Shown here: piece by piece, positions 37,209 through 46,511 of the stretch | How the letters are laid out: each line of letters opens with the position of its first letter | Position numbering within the stretch: position 1 is the first letter of the stretch | Assembly: GCA_963840565.1 (NCBI GenBank) | Contig: CAWIZH010000002.1 | Span: forward strand, 496,001-560,000 | DNA: 64,000 bases | Direction of reading: 5' to 3' | Source of the DNA: VRUE01 sp963840565 | Lineage (GTDB): Bacteria > Actinomycetota > Thermoleophilia > Solirubrobacterales > 70-9 | The notes under the pieces: generated by a model | Told to the model about the DNA's origin: nothing | Database searches by the model: none | The model's input: the letters and a program-made list of their open reading frames with translations, nothing else | Translations under genes and position numbers: made by a program

Positions 37209-37947
37209 TCATTGGGCCGCCGTTCCGCTCGGCATCAAGGTTGGCCAGGGGGCCTTGCCGGAGGACCAGAGGTCGTTGAGCTCGACCGCGTCCTTGTAGG
37301 TGTCCATGCAATCCCAGAAGCCCTCGTGGCGGAACGCCGCTAGCTGCCCGTCCGCCGCAAGGCGCTCCAGCGGCTCGCGCTCGAGCACGCTGTCCTCGCC
37401 GATGTAGTCGAGCGCGCCCGGCTCGAAGCAGAAGAAGCCGCCATTGATCCAGTGCTCGCTGCGCGGCTTCTCGACGAAGCCCTCAACCTTGCCCTCGTCG
37501 CCGAGCTTTGCGACTCCCCATTGGAGGTGCGGCTGAACCACCGTCACCGTGCCGAGCGCGTCGTGGGCCCGGTGGAACTCGAGCAGCGCATCGAGGTCGA
37601 TATCGGCGACCCCATCGGCATAGGTGGCGCAGAAGCTCTCGCCCCCGAGCCGCTCCCGCAAGCGAGCGATCCGCCCGCCAGTCGGCGTGTCGAGCCCGGT
37701 GTCGACGCACTCGACCTCGATCCCACCCGGCCAGCTCTCCCCCGCAACGAACTCCTCGACCATCTCCCCCAGGTAGCCGGTCGCGAGCAGGAAGCGCTCG
37801 AAGCCCTGCGCCGCGTAGATCCCGATCACGTGCCAGAGGATCGGGCGCGCCGCCAATCTCAACCAGCGCCTTGGGAACGGTCTCCGTCTGCTCCCGAAGC
37901 CGGGTCCCACGGCCGCCGCAGAGAATGACTACCGGAGGCTTAGCCAC
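37209..37947 (-). CDS. Glucose-1-phosphate cytidylyltransferase-like enzyme (frame disrupted near 37852)
   Basis: Sugar-nucleotide pyrophosphorylase. GTG 37947 starts VAKPPVVILCGGRGTRLRE (nucleotide-binding motif) with TVPKALVEIGG. One extra base near 37852 leads to RPILWHVIGIYAAQGFERF. The motifs VECVDTGLDTPTGGRIAR, FCATYADGVADIDL, GFVEKPRSEHWINGGFFCF and FWDCMDTYKDAVELND are those of RfbF (CDP-glucose synthesis). About 245 residues. The start overlaps the moaD-like stop by eight bases. The downstream dehydratase-like gene would use its product, so the pair probably feeds a deoxysugar into the surface glycan. Confidence 0.88.
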
Positions 37948-38213
37948 CCGCAACGGCAGGCAGAATCGTTACCTCGGCGCCGTCGTCGATCTGCGTGTCT
38001 GAGGCCCTCCTGAAAGCGAATGTCCTCGCCACTGACGTAGACGTTGACGAAACGGCGCAGGTCGCCGTCCTGGGTGATCCGCTCGCGCAGGGTGCCGTGG
38101 GCCTCGAAGACGGCGTCGAGCACCTCGCCGACGGTGGAGCCGGTGACCTCGAGCTCGGCCTCTCCCCCGGTCGCGGCGCGCAGCTGGGTCGGGATCTTCA
38201 CGGTGACTGACAT
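37940..38213 (-). CDS. MoaD/ThiS-like sulfur-carrier protein (frame disrupted near 38000)
   Basis: Small ubiquitin-like protein: MSVTVKIPTQLRAATGGEAE, TVGEVLDAVFEAHGTLRERI, then RFVNVYVSGEDIRFQ. One extra base near 38000 leads to TQIDDGAEVTILPAVAGG followed by TAA. The C-terminal Gly-Gly is the site that is adenylated and turned into a thiocarboxylate in MoaD, ThiS and CysO. About 90 residues. ATG 38213 overlaps the thrC stop (TGATG), so the two genes are coupled. The setting under a SAM riboswitch points to sulfur amino-acid metabolism rather than molybdopterin. Confidence 0.85.
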
Positions 38214-39446
38214 CAGACGGTTACCTCCTGGCGGAACTCGGACTCGAAGCTGTCGAGGTCGGGGTCGATCTCGTGCATGCGGAACCTATCGCGGGTCGCG
38301 TCGAGCGTCTTCAGCCCCTCGCCGGTGATGTAGACGACGACCCGCTCGCCGGCCGCGATCTCGCCGCGCTCGGCGAGCTTGGCCAGCACGCCGATCGTGA
38401 CGCCGCCGGCGGTCTCGGTGAAGATCCCGGTCGTCTCGGCCAGCAGGCTGATCCCGTCGCGGATCTCGGCGTCGCTGACGGAATCGATCCCGCCCTTGGT
38501 GCGCCGCGCCTGCTCGACCGCGTAGGGGCCGTCGGCGGGATCGCCGATCGCGAGGCTCTTGGCGATCGTCTCCGGTCGCTGCGGCTTGCAGACGTCCCAG
38601 CCTTCGGCGAAGGCGGTGGCGACGGGGCTGCAGCCCTCGGCCTGGGCGCCGTTGAAGACCGGCAGCGAGCCCTCGACCAGGCCGATGTCGAGCCACTCCT
38701 GGAAGCCGCGGCCGACCTTGGTGAAGAGCGAGCCGGAGGCGATCGGGCAGACGACGCGGTCGGGCAGCTCCCAGCCGAGCTGCTCGGCGGTCTCGTAGGC
38801 GAGCGTCTTCGAGCCCTCGGCGTAGTAGGGGCGCAGGTTGACGTTGACGAAGGCCCAGGGCCGGGTTTCGGCGAGCTGGGTGCAGAGCCGGTTGACGTCG
38901 TCGTAGTTGCCGCGCACGCCGACCAGGTTGGTGCCGTAGATGCCGGTGGCGAGCAGCTTCTGCTCCTCGAGGTTGGCGGGGACGAAGACGTAGGACTTGA
39001 GCCCGGCGGCGGCGGCGTGGGCGGCGACGGCGTTGGCGAGGTTGCCGGTCGAGGCGCAGGCGACGGTGTCGAAGCCGAGCTCCTGCGCCTTGGCGACGGC
39101 GACGGCGACGACCCGGTCCTTGAAGGAGTGGGTCGGGTTGGCGGCGTCGTTCTTGATCCAGAGCTCGGCGTCGAGGCCGAGGCGTTCGGCGAGGCGGTCG
39201 GCCCGCAGCAGCGGCGTCAGGCCGGGCTCGAGCGGGTCGCCGGGGCGCCCCTCGAAGGGCAGGAAGTCGGCGTAGCGCCAGATTCCCTGCGAGCCGGCCT
39301 GGATCTTGCGCTTGGCCTCGGCCGGGTCAAGTCGCCGAGTAGTCATAGGCCACTTCGAGCGGGCCGAAGCAGTTCTCACAGGCAAAGTGAGCGCCGAGGT
39401 CGTAGGTCGCCCCGCACTCCTTGCATTTCAGATTCTCTATCGACAT
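38213..39446 (-). CDS. thrC: Threonine synthase-like PLP enzyme with N-terminal zinc motif (frame disrupted near 39335)
   Basis: Fold-type II PLP enzyme that would turn O-phosphohomoserine into threonine. ATG 39446 starts MSIENLKCKECGATYDLGAH with a second pair in FACENCFGPLEVAYDYSA, a likely zinc ribbon. One extra base near 39335 leads to TRRLDPAEAKRKIQ. The PLP Lys is in NPTHSFKDRVVAVA, with CASTGNLANAVAAHAAAAG, VNVNLRPYYAEGSKTLAYE and the C-terminal RVVVYITGEGLKT. About 410 residues. It is preceded by a SAM-I riboswitch and followed by a sulfur-carrier gene, which raises the alternative of a sulfhydrylation role. Confidence 0.88.
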
Positions 39447-39479
39447 CCGATCTTTCCCTCTCGTTGCGTTACCGCCAAC

Positions 39480-39510
39480 AAAAAAACCTCCGCCTTTTGT
39501 GGGGCAGAGG
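39480..39510 (-). terminator. Expression-platform terminator of the SAM riboswitch
   Basis: The transcript strand has CCTCTGCCCC, ACAAAA, then GGCGGAGG followed by seven U (plus-strand A run 39480-39486). The eight-pair stem contains one G-U. The CCCCAC of this hairpin can instead pair with GTGGGG at the 3' side of the riboswitch P1 stem, giving an antiterminator. It ends 34 bases before the thrC start. Confidence 0.9.
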
Positions 39511-39526
39511 TCCGATCGGACTTTCC

Positions 39527-39639
39527 CCACATCTTCCAGGTCGCGAGACCTGCTGGAGTTGGCACCTCCCCCGAACCTGTTGGTCCGGGGCGGTTGCCGG
39601 GGTTTCATCGGGCCAGTCCCTCCACCCCTCTAGATGTGG
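39527..39639 (-). ncRNA. SAM-I (S-box) riboswitch aptamer upstream of thrC
   Basis: P1 is closed by CCACATCT and AGATGTGG (plus-strand 39632-39639 and 39527-39534). Inside, on the transcript strand, are the S-box core sequences AGAGGGGUGGAGGGACUGGC, CCGAUGAAACCCCGGCAACC, then GGUGCCAACUCCAGCAG. These are the diagnostic conserved blocks of the SAM-I aptamer, including the kink-turn GAUGAAA. A terminator follows, so SAM binding should switch transcription off. The gene controlled is the threonine-synthase-like gene with its sulfur-carrier neighbour. Confidence 0.95.
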
Positions 39640-39717
39640 CGCTTATGTAGGCATGAACCTTACCAGGGGCGTTCCCGTCCGGCCAATGCGCGGGTCGACG
39701 GCTAACCTAGTGCGGCA

Positions 39718-40753
39718 ATGCCCGACGAGACGATGAGCGTGAACGATGCCGAACCTTCCGAAGCCGAGGCTGCGGCGCGTCGGCCGGCGCGGCGAGCTCA
39801 TCTCCGCCACTGCCCGCGGCTGAGCCGCAGACGCCCCGCGTCGAGCAGATCGACTCCAGCGGCCTGCGCTGGGTCAACATCGAGCGCCCTGGTGCGCTCG
39901 AGCGAGCCTGGCTGGAGGAGAACTTCGACTTCCACGCGCTCGACCTCGAGGACGTGCTCTCGCGCAACCAGCGGCCGAAGATCGACGTCTACGACGACTA
40001 CCTCTTCATCGTCCTCCACTTCCCGGTCTTCGACCCGGCCGCCGGGCGGCTGGGCACCGGCGAGCTCGACCTCTTCGTCGGCCCGGGCTACGTGGTGACG
40101 ATCCCCAACCAGCCGCTGCAGCCGGTCGAGTACCTGTTCGAGCGCTGCCGGGCCAAGGAGGAGCTGCGCGAGCAGCTCTTCTCGCGCGGCTCGGGCTACC
40201 TGCTCTACCGCCTCGTCGACGACAGCTTCGACTACTGCTTCCCGATGCTGCGCAAGATCGGCAACAAGCTCGACGCGCTCGAGGACGACATCTTCGAGGG
40301 GCGCTCGGAGGAGGTCGTGCGCGACATCTCCAACGTCAAGCAGGAGATCATCAACTTCCGCAAGGTGATCCGCCCGCAGCGGCCGGTGCTGCGCGACCTC
40401 GAGCGGGTCAAGCAGCGCTACCTGGCCACCGACCTCGACCTCGAGATCTACTTCGACGACATCGTCGACGCTCACGAGCGGATCTGGGACATGCTCGAGA
40501 ACTACAAGGAGGTGGTCGAGGCGCTGGCCGAGACCAACGAGTCGGTGATCTCCCACCGGGTCAACGACATCCTCCGCGTGCTCACCTCGATCAGCGTCAT
40601 CGTCCTGCCGCTGACCCTGATCGCCAGCATCTGGGGCATGAACTCCCGGGTGCCCGGCGAGCAGAGCATCGTCGCCTTCTGGATCGTCGTCGGCGCGATG
40701 CTGGCGATTCTGCTCGGCATGGTCGCCTACTTCCGCGCCGCGGCTGGCTCTGA
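39718..40753 (+). CDS. corA: CorA-family magnesium transporter (two frame disruptions)
   Basis: Divalent-cation channel. MPDETMSVNDAEPSEAEA starts at ATG 39718. A missing base near 39775-39800 leads to SSPPLPAAEPQTPRVEQID, LRWVNIERPGALERAWLEE and HALDLEDVLSRNQRPKID. The long helix follows (ISNVKQEIINFRKVIRPQR). The two C-terminal membrane helices include the family signature in LIASIWGMNSRV. A second missing base near 40731-40742 gives the normal end FRxRGWL and TGA at 40753. Without that correction the frame runs on into the HIT gene. About 345 residues. Confidence 0.88.
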
Positions 40754-40781
40754 TCGACGAGCTGTCTATAGCCTGCCGGGA

Positions 40782-41270
40782 GTGGCCAATTTCCGCATCT
40801 GGGCGCCCTGGCGCCTCGCCTACGTGAAGGACGCGGCGAAGGACAACGAGGAGGAGTGCATCTTCTGCGCCAAGCCGGCGGCAGAAGACGATGAGGCGAC
40901 CCTGATCGTCCATCGCGGCGAGCACAGCTTCGTCATCCTCAACCTCTTCCCGTACACGAACGGCCACCTGATGGTCGCCCCTTACGCGCACATCGGCCGG
41001 ATCCAGGAGCTGCCGGCCGAGACCGTGGCGGAGATGATGGGCTTCGCCCAGCTGGCGATGAGCCGGCTCGAGGACGTCTACAGCCCGCACGGCTTCAACG
41101 TCGGCTTCAACCAGGGGCGCGTCGCCGGCGCCGGGGTCGAGCACCACATCCACATGCACGTGGTTCCGCGCTGGGGCGGCGACACCAACTTCATGCCGGT
41201 GATCGCCGACACCCGGGTGATGCCGCAGACCCTCGAGCAGAGCTACGAGGCCCTGAAGGGAGCATTTTGA
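40782..41270 (+). CDS. HIT-family nucleotide hydrolase
   Basis: 162 residues from GTG 40782 (VANFRIWAPWRLAYVKDAAK). It has an N-terminal CIFC pair, ILNLFPYTNGHLMVAPYAHI, and the histidine triad EHHIHMHVVPRWGGDTNF with an MPVIADTRVMPQTL tail. It resembles the actinobacterial AP4A phosphorylase/HIT group that acts on dinucleoside polyphosphates. It appears fused to corA in the given frame, but the corA end lies in another frame before it. Its stop overlaps the TTG start of the phosphomannomutase. Confidence 0.9.
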   Translation: MANFRIWAPWRLAYVKDAAKDNEEECIFCAKPAAEDDEATLIVHRGEHSFVILNLFPYTNGHLMVAPYAHIGRIQELPAETVAEMMGFAQLAMSRLEDVYSPHGFNVGFNQGRVAGAGVEHHIHMHVVPRWGGDTNFMPVIADTRVMPQTLEQSYEALKGAF

Positions 41271-42650
41271 GCGAGCAACCGATCCTGGCCCCCGCCGGGG
41301 ATCTTCAAGGCGTACGACATCCGCGGCCTCTATGGCTCCGAGATGGACGAGACCACGGCGCACGCGATCGGCCGCGCCTTCGCCCGGGTGCTGGCGCGGC
41401 TGCGCGGCAAGCAGCCCGCCGAGCTGCGGGTCGGCCTCGGCCGCGACATGCGCCTGACCGCGCCGGCGATGGCGGCGGAGCTGCGCGACGGCCTGATCTT
41501 CGAGGGCGCCACCGTGATCGACGCCGGCATGGTCGCCACCGAGATGCTCTACCACCTGGTCGGCTCGCGCCAGCTCGACGGCGGGGCGATGGTGACCGCC
41601 TCGCACAACCCCAAGGCCTACACCGGGGTGAAGCTGGTCCGCGAGGGCGCCCTCCCCCTCTCCGGCGAAGCCGGGATCGGCGACGTCCGCAAGGAGATCG
41701 AGGCGGGCCTCGGCCATGCCCCCGGCGGCGGCTCCTTCGAGGAGGTCGACATCTGGGACGAGTACCGCGCCAGCGCGCTCTCCTTCATCGATCCGGCCGC
41801 GGTGAAGCCGATGAAGGTCGTCGTCGACGGTGGCAACGGGATGTCGGGCCCGATGGTTGGCCCGATCTTGAGCAAGCTGGGGCTGGAGCTGGAGGAGATG
41901 TACTTCGAGCCCGACGGCGAGTTCCCCGACCACGAACCGAACCCGCTGCTGGAGGAGAACCGGCGGATGATCATCGACCGCGTGCGGGCCTCGGGCGCCG
42001 ACCTCGGCATCGCCTGGGACGGTGACGCCGACCGCTGCTTCTTCATCGACGGCAGCGGCGAGTTCTGCGACGGCGACTTCATCTGCGCCCTGCTCGCCCG
42101 CGCCGCCCTGGCCAAGAACCCCGGCGCGACGATCCTCTACGACCCGCGCTCGAGCCGCGCCGTGCCCGACCTGGTCGCCGCCGAGGGCGGCCGCTCCGAC
42201 CTCTCCCGCGTCGGCCACGCCTTCTTCAAGGCGCGGATGCGCGAGGAGGACGCGGTCTTCGGCGGCGAGGTCTCCGGCCACTACTACTTCCGCGACTTCT
42301 GGAACGCCGACTCGGGAACGATCCCGGCGCTGCTGGTGCTGGAGCTGCTCTCGGTCGACGGCCGCTCGCTGGGCGAGCTGATGGCCGAGTTCCGCTCGCG
42401 CTACTTCATCTCCGGCGAGATCAACTCCGAGGTCGCCGACCAGGAGGCGAAGATGGCCGAGATCGCCGAGCGCTACTCCGACGGCGAGCAGACAACGCTC
42501 GACGGCATCTCGGTCGACTATCCCGACTGGCACTTCAACGTGCGGCCCTCCAATACCGAGCCGCTGCTGCGTCTCAACCTCGAGTCGCTGGTCTCGCGCG
42601 AGGACATGGAGGCCAAGCGCGACGAGGTGCTCGGCTTGATCCGAGCGTGA
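41267..42650 (+). CDS. Phosphomannomutase/phosphoglucomutase (frame disrupted near 41297)
   Basis: Interconverts hexose 1- and 6-phosphates for glycan precursors. TTG 41267 starts MSEQPILAPAG. One extra G near 41298-41301 leads to IFKAYDIRGLYGSEMD. Active-site serine loop MVTASHNPKAYTGVK, metal-binding loop WDGDADRCFFID, sugar-binding GGEVSGHYYFRDF and phosphate-binding NVRPSNTEPLLRLNLES are all present. About 460 residues, as for ManB/AlgC. Overlaps both neighbours, so it is co-translated with the HIT and metallo-hydrolase genes. It could supply mannose-1-P or glucose-1-P to the sugar-nucleotide genes nearby. Confidence 0.93.
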
Positions 42651-43652
42651 CCCTGACGCCGGAGCAGGCGCTCGAGCAGGCGGCGCTGGCCGGGATCCAC
42701 CGCCTGCGCATCCCCACCCCCTTCGCCGTCGGGCGGGTCAACTGCTACCTGATCGAGGACGAGCCGCTGACCCTGGTCGACACCGGTCCCAACTCGGGCA
42801 AGGCGCTCGATGAGCTGCAGTCGCAGCTGGCCGCGCGCGGGCACTCGATCGACGACATCGAGCTGGTCATCGTTACCCACCAGCACATCGATCACCTCGG
42901 CCTGGTCGAGATCATCGTCGAGCACTCCGGCGCCGAGGTGGCGGCGATCGGCGTCGCCGCCGAGCGGCTGGCCAACTTCGATGAGGACGCCGAGGCCGAG
43001 GACCGCTTCGCCGTCGACTTGATGATCCGCAACGGCATCCCCGAGGAGGTGACGGTGGCGCTGCGCAGCGTCTCGCGCAGCTTCCGCGCCTGGGGCTCGC
43101 AGGTGACAGTGACCAAGCCGCTTGGCCGACGGCGAGGAGATCGCCTTCCGCGACCGCACGCTGCGGGCGATCCATCGCCCCGGCCACAGCCCTTCCGACA
43201 CCGTCTTCTGGGACGCGGAGCGCAAGATCCTGATCGCCGCCGACCACCTGATCGCCCACATCTCCTCCAACCCGCTGATCTCGCGGGCGCTCGACGGCTC
43301 CGAGCAGCGCCCGCAGGCGCTCGTCACCTACATCGAGTCGATGCGCAGGACGCGTGAGATGCCGGCCGAGATCGTCCTCTCCGGCCACGGCGAGCCGATC
43401 ACCGACCACGTCGCCCTGATCGACGACCGCATCGCCAAGCACGAGCGCCGTAAGGAGAAGATCTACAAGCTGATCGCCGAGCAGCCGCGCAGCGGCTACG
43501 AGATAGCCCAGTCGATCTGGGGCAACGTCGCCGTCACCCAGGCCTACCTGACCCTCTCCGAGGTGATCGGCCACGCCGACCTGCTGGTCAACGAGGGCCG
43601 CGTGCGGGAAGCCGGCGACGGGGAGGTGCTCCGCTATGAAGCGACCACGTAG
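42647..43652 (+). CDS. Metallo-beta-lactamase-fold hydrolase (frame disrupted near 43120)
   Basis: GTG 42647 (GTGA overlap) gives MTLTPEQALEQAALAG, then VNCYLIEDEPLTLVDTGPN and the zinc motif VTHQHIDHLGLVEII. One extra base near 43120 leads to LADGEEIAFRDRTLRAIHRP, GHSPSDTVFWDAERKI, AADHLIAH and LSGHGEPITDHVA. A C-terminal winged-helix-like segment (about 60 residues, YKLIAEQPRSGYEIAQSIWG) is typical of the group annotated as LACTB2/hydroxyacylglutathione hydrolase-like. About 335 residues. Substrate unknown. Confidence 0.88.
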
Positions 43653-43659
43653 CCGCCTC

Positions 43660-43911
43660 TTAGGCGGCGGCATCGTGCACGCCTGCCGGAGCAGGCAGGG
43701 CCGCGAGCACCTCGGCCGGTAGGTGCTTGCTTGCGGACCAGACCTCGATTGCGACCACCTCGTCGGTGGTGGAGTCGTGGTCGACCAGGCCCCACTCGAC
43801 CTCTTCGCTGACTACGTCAGTGGAGTCACCGGTGGGGAGCCAGGCGATATCGGCCTCCCGGTCGTAGTAGGCGAACTTCGCACTCATCGGGTTCAGGATA
43901 GCCATGGTCAT
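43660..43911 (-). CDS. DUF2283-type small protein
   Basis: 83 residues starting MTMAILNPMSAKFAYYDREA with ADIAWLPTGDSTDVVSEEVE and DEVVAIEVWSASKHLP. This fits DUF2283 (a YDxEADxxY-type opening and a G.V.GIEI-like strand). ATG 43911 overlaps the stop of the upstream DUF4258 gene (ATGA); ATG 43887 is an alternative start. DUF4258/DUF2283 pairs recur next to each other and are suspected toxin-antitoxin-like units. No function is proven. Confidence 0.75.
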   Translation of the reverse strand: MTMAILNPMSAKFAYYDREADIAWLPTGDSTDVVSEEVEWGLVDHDSTTDEVVAIEVWSASKHLPAEVLAALPAPAGVHDAAA

Positions 43912-44183
43912 AGTGCCTCGCTAGCGCTTGCGACCCCTCTCAGCGGCCAAGCGCTGACTACGCGAGCTGCTCTGGCATCTCCTCTGACTGGGCTGTCGTA
44001 GACGACCGCGAACTCGCGGCCGTCGGCCCTGGCCCCATAGACGCGCCAGTCTGCATCGCCCTGATTCCTGACTCGGGTCTGGTGCTCATCACGAACCGCC
44101 TCCTCAACCTCGAGGCGAGTCAGACCGCGTTGATCGAGCCGAAGCTCGGCGTGGATGGTCCAGATGAAGCGCTCAATCCTCAT
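43908..44183 (-). CDS. DUF4258-type small protein
   Basis: 91 residues from ATG 44183 (MRIERFIWTIHAELRLDQRG). The HAxxRxxxRG opening, LEVEEAVRDEHQTRV and WRVYGARADGREFAVVYD match the DUF4258 fold, which resembles RelE/BrnT-like small toxins. An upstream in-frame ATG at 44216 is less likely. Coupled to the DUF2283 gene by a four-base overlap. Divergent from the lipid kinase gene; the 170-base spacer shows no element I can name. Confidence 0.72.
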   Translation of the reverse strand: MRIERFIWTIHAELRLDQRGLTRLEVEEAVRDEHQTRVRNQGDADWRVYGARADGREFAVVYDSPVRGDARAARVVSAWPLRGVASASEAL

Positions 44184-44353
44184 TTCGCCCGAGGCTAGAT
44201 GCCATCTGGATCGCATTTCGGCGAATCGGGCTTTTGGTTCACGAGCGTCACAGATTTGTTGCTGTGCGCGTCGTGGGAGGCGTGCGAGCCGCCCGGCCTC
44301 GGTCGCAATAGGCTGCGGAACCGAGATCGGCCGCAGGCCGAAGATCCGCCTAG

Positions 44354-45334
44354 ATGACCAGCCGAATTCGCTCCCGAAAGCCGAAGCGCTCCGCCAAGAA
44401 GCGGATGCTGATCATCGTCAACCCTTATGCGACGACGGTTTCGGACCGGCTGAAGAACCTTGTGGTCTACGCGCTGCAGGGGCGCTATGAGGTCGAAACG
44501 ATCTTGACCGAGGCGCAGAACCATGCGACCGAGATCGGGCGTGAGGTGCGCGACCATGGCTATGACGTGGTCGTCGCCTTTGGTGGCGACGGGACGCTGA
44601 ACGAGGTCGTCAACGGGTTGGCAGGGACCGATGTGCCGGTCTCGGTGCTTCCGGGCGGATCGACCAACGTCGTCTGCCGCACGCTGGGCATTCCCAACGA
44701 CGTCGTCGATGCGACCGAGCACCTGCTGGCCGTGGCCGACGATTGGCAGCCGCGGCGGATCGACCTCGGCAAGGCCGACGATCGTCACTTCGTCTTCTCC
44801 TGCGGGGCCGGGATCGACGCCACCGTGGTCAAGCGCGTCGACGCCCACCCGCGGCTGAAGTCGGCGGCCGGGCCCTACTACTTCAGCTGGGCCGCGGTCT
44901 CGGCCTTCTACCGCTCCTACCTGGTCAACCCGGTTCGCCTCCAGGTCGAGACCGGCGCCGGCGGCTCGGCCGAGGGCGTCACCGCCCTGGCCCAGAATTC
45001 CGACCCCTTCACCTACTTCGCCAGCCGCCCGGTGCGGGTCTGCGAGGGGGTCGAGATCGACGACGGCACGCTTGCCCTCGGCGTGCTCAAGCGCGCCACC
45101 CAGCGCGACATGCCGATGCTGATGTCGCGCCTCTTCAGCGAACAGCGGCCGGCCGCTCGCCATCGCCAGATCGAGCAGTTCGACGCCGTCACCGAGGCCA
45201 CGGTCACCTCCACTTCCGAGACCAAGGACGGCATCATCCGCCCTTTCCCGGTTCAGGTCGACGGCGACTACATCGGCGAGAAGACTCAGTTGAAGCTGCG
45301 CGCCGAGCCCGGCGCGCTGACCGTCATCTCCTGA
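44354..45334 (+). CDS. Diacylglycerol kinase-family lipid kinase
   Basis: 326-residue DagK/YegS-type kinase. It has an N-terminal Arg/Lys-rich stretch, then MLIIVNPYATTVSDRL, the ATP-binding VVAFGGDGTLNEVVNGLAG, VLPGGSTNVVCRTLGIP and FSCGAGIDATVVKRVD. The C-terminal beta domain ends PFPVQVDGDYIGEKTQLKL. It probably phosphorylates diacylglycerol or a related lipid on the inner face of the membrane. No operon partner. Confidence 0.9.
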   Translation: MTSRIRSRKPKRSAKKRMLIIVNPYATTVSDRLKNLVVYALQGRYEVETILTEAQNHATEIGREVRDHGYDVVVAFGGDGTLNEVVNGLAGTDVPVSVLPGGSTNVVCRTLGIPNDVVDATEHLLAVADDWQPRRIDLGKADDRHFVFSCGAGIDATVVKRVDAHPRLKSAAGPYYFSWAAVSAFYRSYLVNPVRLQVETGAGGSAEGVTALAQNSDPFTYFASRPVRVCEGVEIDDGTLALGVLKRATQRDMPMLMSRLFSEQRPAARHRQIEQFDAVTEATVTSTSETKDGIIRPFPVQVDGDYIGEKTQLKLRAEPGALTVIS

Positions 45335-45341
45335 CCGGCTC

Positions 45342-46481
45342 TCAAGCCCCCTGAACGTGGGCGCGGCTGAGCTCGGCCGGAGAGGAGCAGCCGAGCAGTG
45401 CAAGGGCCAGCTCGAACTCCTCGCGCAGCAGCTCGAGCACCCGGTGGGCTCCCGCCTCGCCAGCGCTGGCAAGCCCCCAAAGAGCCGGCCTGCCGACCAA
45501 AACCGCGTCGGCGCCGAGGGCAAGGGCGACGGCGACGTCGGTGCCGCGCCGGATGCCGCCATCGACGAGGACGGTGCCGCGTCCGTCGACCGCGTCGACC
45601 ACCTCCGGCAGGGCGTCGGCGGTGGCGAGCGAGCAGTCGAGCTGGCGGCCGCCGTGGTTGGAGACGATCACGCCGGCGGCCCCGTGCTCGACCGCGAGCG
45701 CCGCGTCCTCGCCGGTGAGGACCCCCTTGATCAGCACCGGCACGCTGCAATCGGCGGCGAGCTTTTCGAGGTCCGCCCAGGTCAGCGCCGGTTCCATCAG
45801 GGCGAAGGTCTCCTCGATCGTCACCGCGCGTTGAGAGCCGAGCGCCACCTGCACCGCCGGCACGCCGAGGCCCTCGGGAAGCTTGAAGCCGGTGCGCAGA
45901 TCGCGTTCGCGCCGCCCCCCACGCGCGGCGTCGACCGTAACCACGATCGCCTCGAAGCCGGAGTCGACCGCCTCGTCCATAAGCGCCCGCGTCACCTTTT
46001 CGTCGCGAAACGAGTAAAGCTGAAACCAGCGCCGGCCGCCCGGTGCGGCAGCCGCGACCTCGCTGGGCAGGGTGGTCGCCAGGGTCGAGAGGCACATCAC
46101 CGTGCCGGCAGCAGCAGCCGCCCGCGCCATGCCGATCTCGCCGCTCTCGTCAACCAGCCGCTGGTAGGCCACCGGCGCCACCAGGATCGGGCTCGATAGC
46201 TCGCCCCCCAGAACCGTCGTCCGGGTCCCCCACTCTTTGTATCCCGCCAGCACCCGTGGCCGCAGCCGGCGCCGGCGCCAGGCCAGCACGCTCTCCTCGA
46301 GCGTCACCTCGTCGCAGGCACCGCCAAAGAAGTAGCCGGCCGCGCCGGCATCCAGCTTCGCGGCTGCCGCCCGTTCAAAGTCCGCTACGTTGATCAGCTC
46401 GTCGATGCCCAAGGCGCGGGCGAGTCTAGCCGCCACCCGCGAGGCTCGACGCACGGCCGCTACCATGCCGCCGATCATCAT
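45342..46481 (-). CDS. FMN-dependent alpha-hydroxy-acid dehydrogenase
   Basis: Lactate oxidase/glycolate oxidase-type TIM barrel, 379 residues. LINVADFERAAAAKL opens the domain; YFFGGACDEVTLEES, SSPILVAPVAYQRLV, FQLYSFRDEKVTRALMDE (Tyr), IVTVDAARGGRRERDLRTGF, the catalytic Lys in VPVLIKGVLTGEDA and the His-Gly-Gly-Arg of IVSNHGGRQLD follow, with VLVDGGIRRGTDVAVALALG near the end. All active-site residues are present. The start is unsure: MMIGGMVAAVRRAS at 46481 or an internal ATG a few codons later. Substrate not predictable between lactate, mandelate and similar acids. Confidence 0.92.
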   Translation of the reverse strand: MMIGGMVAAVRRASRVAARLARALGIDELINVADFERAAAAKLDAGAAGYFFGGACDEVTLEESVLAWRRRRLRPRVLAGYKEWGTRTTVLGGELSSPILVAPVAYQRLVDESGEIGMARAAAAAGTVMCLSTLATTLPSEVAAAAPGGRRWFQLYSFRDEKVTRALMDEAVDSGFEAIVVTVDAARGGRRERDLRTGFKLPEGLGVPAVQVALGSQRAVTIEETFALMEPALTWADLEKLAADCSVPVLIKGVLTGEDAALAVEHGAAGVIVSNHGGRQLDCSLATADALPEVVDAVDGRGTVLVDGGIRRGTDVAVALALGADAVLVGRPALWGLASAGEAGAHRVLELLREEFELALALLGCSSPAELSRAHVQGA

Positions 46482-46511
46482 CCGGTCGAGCTACAGCAGG
46501 ACGGTTAGATA

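Noticed and set aside
39798..42533. Very long open frame (over 900 codons) on the minus strand opposite corA, HIT and the mutase gene
   Set aside because: In high-GC DNA the frame opposite a real gene often lacks stops. Its translation is low-complexity Val/Asp/Glu/Leu/Arg and the plus-strand genes have clear motifs.
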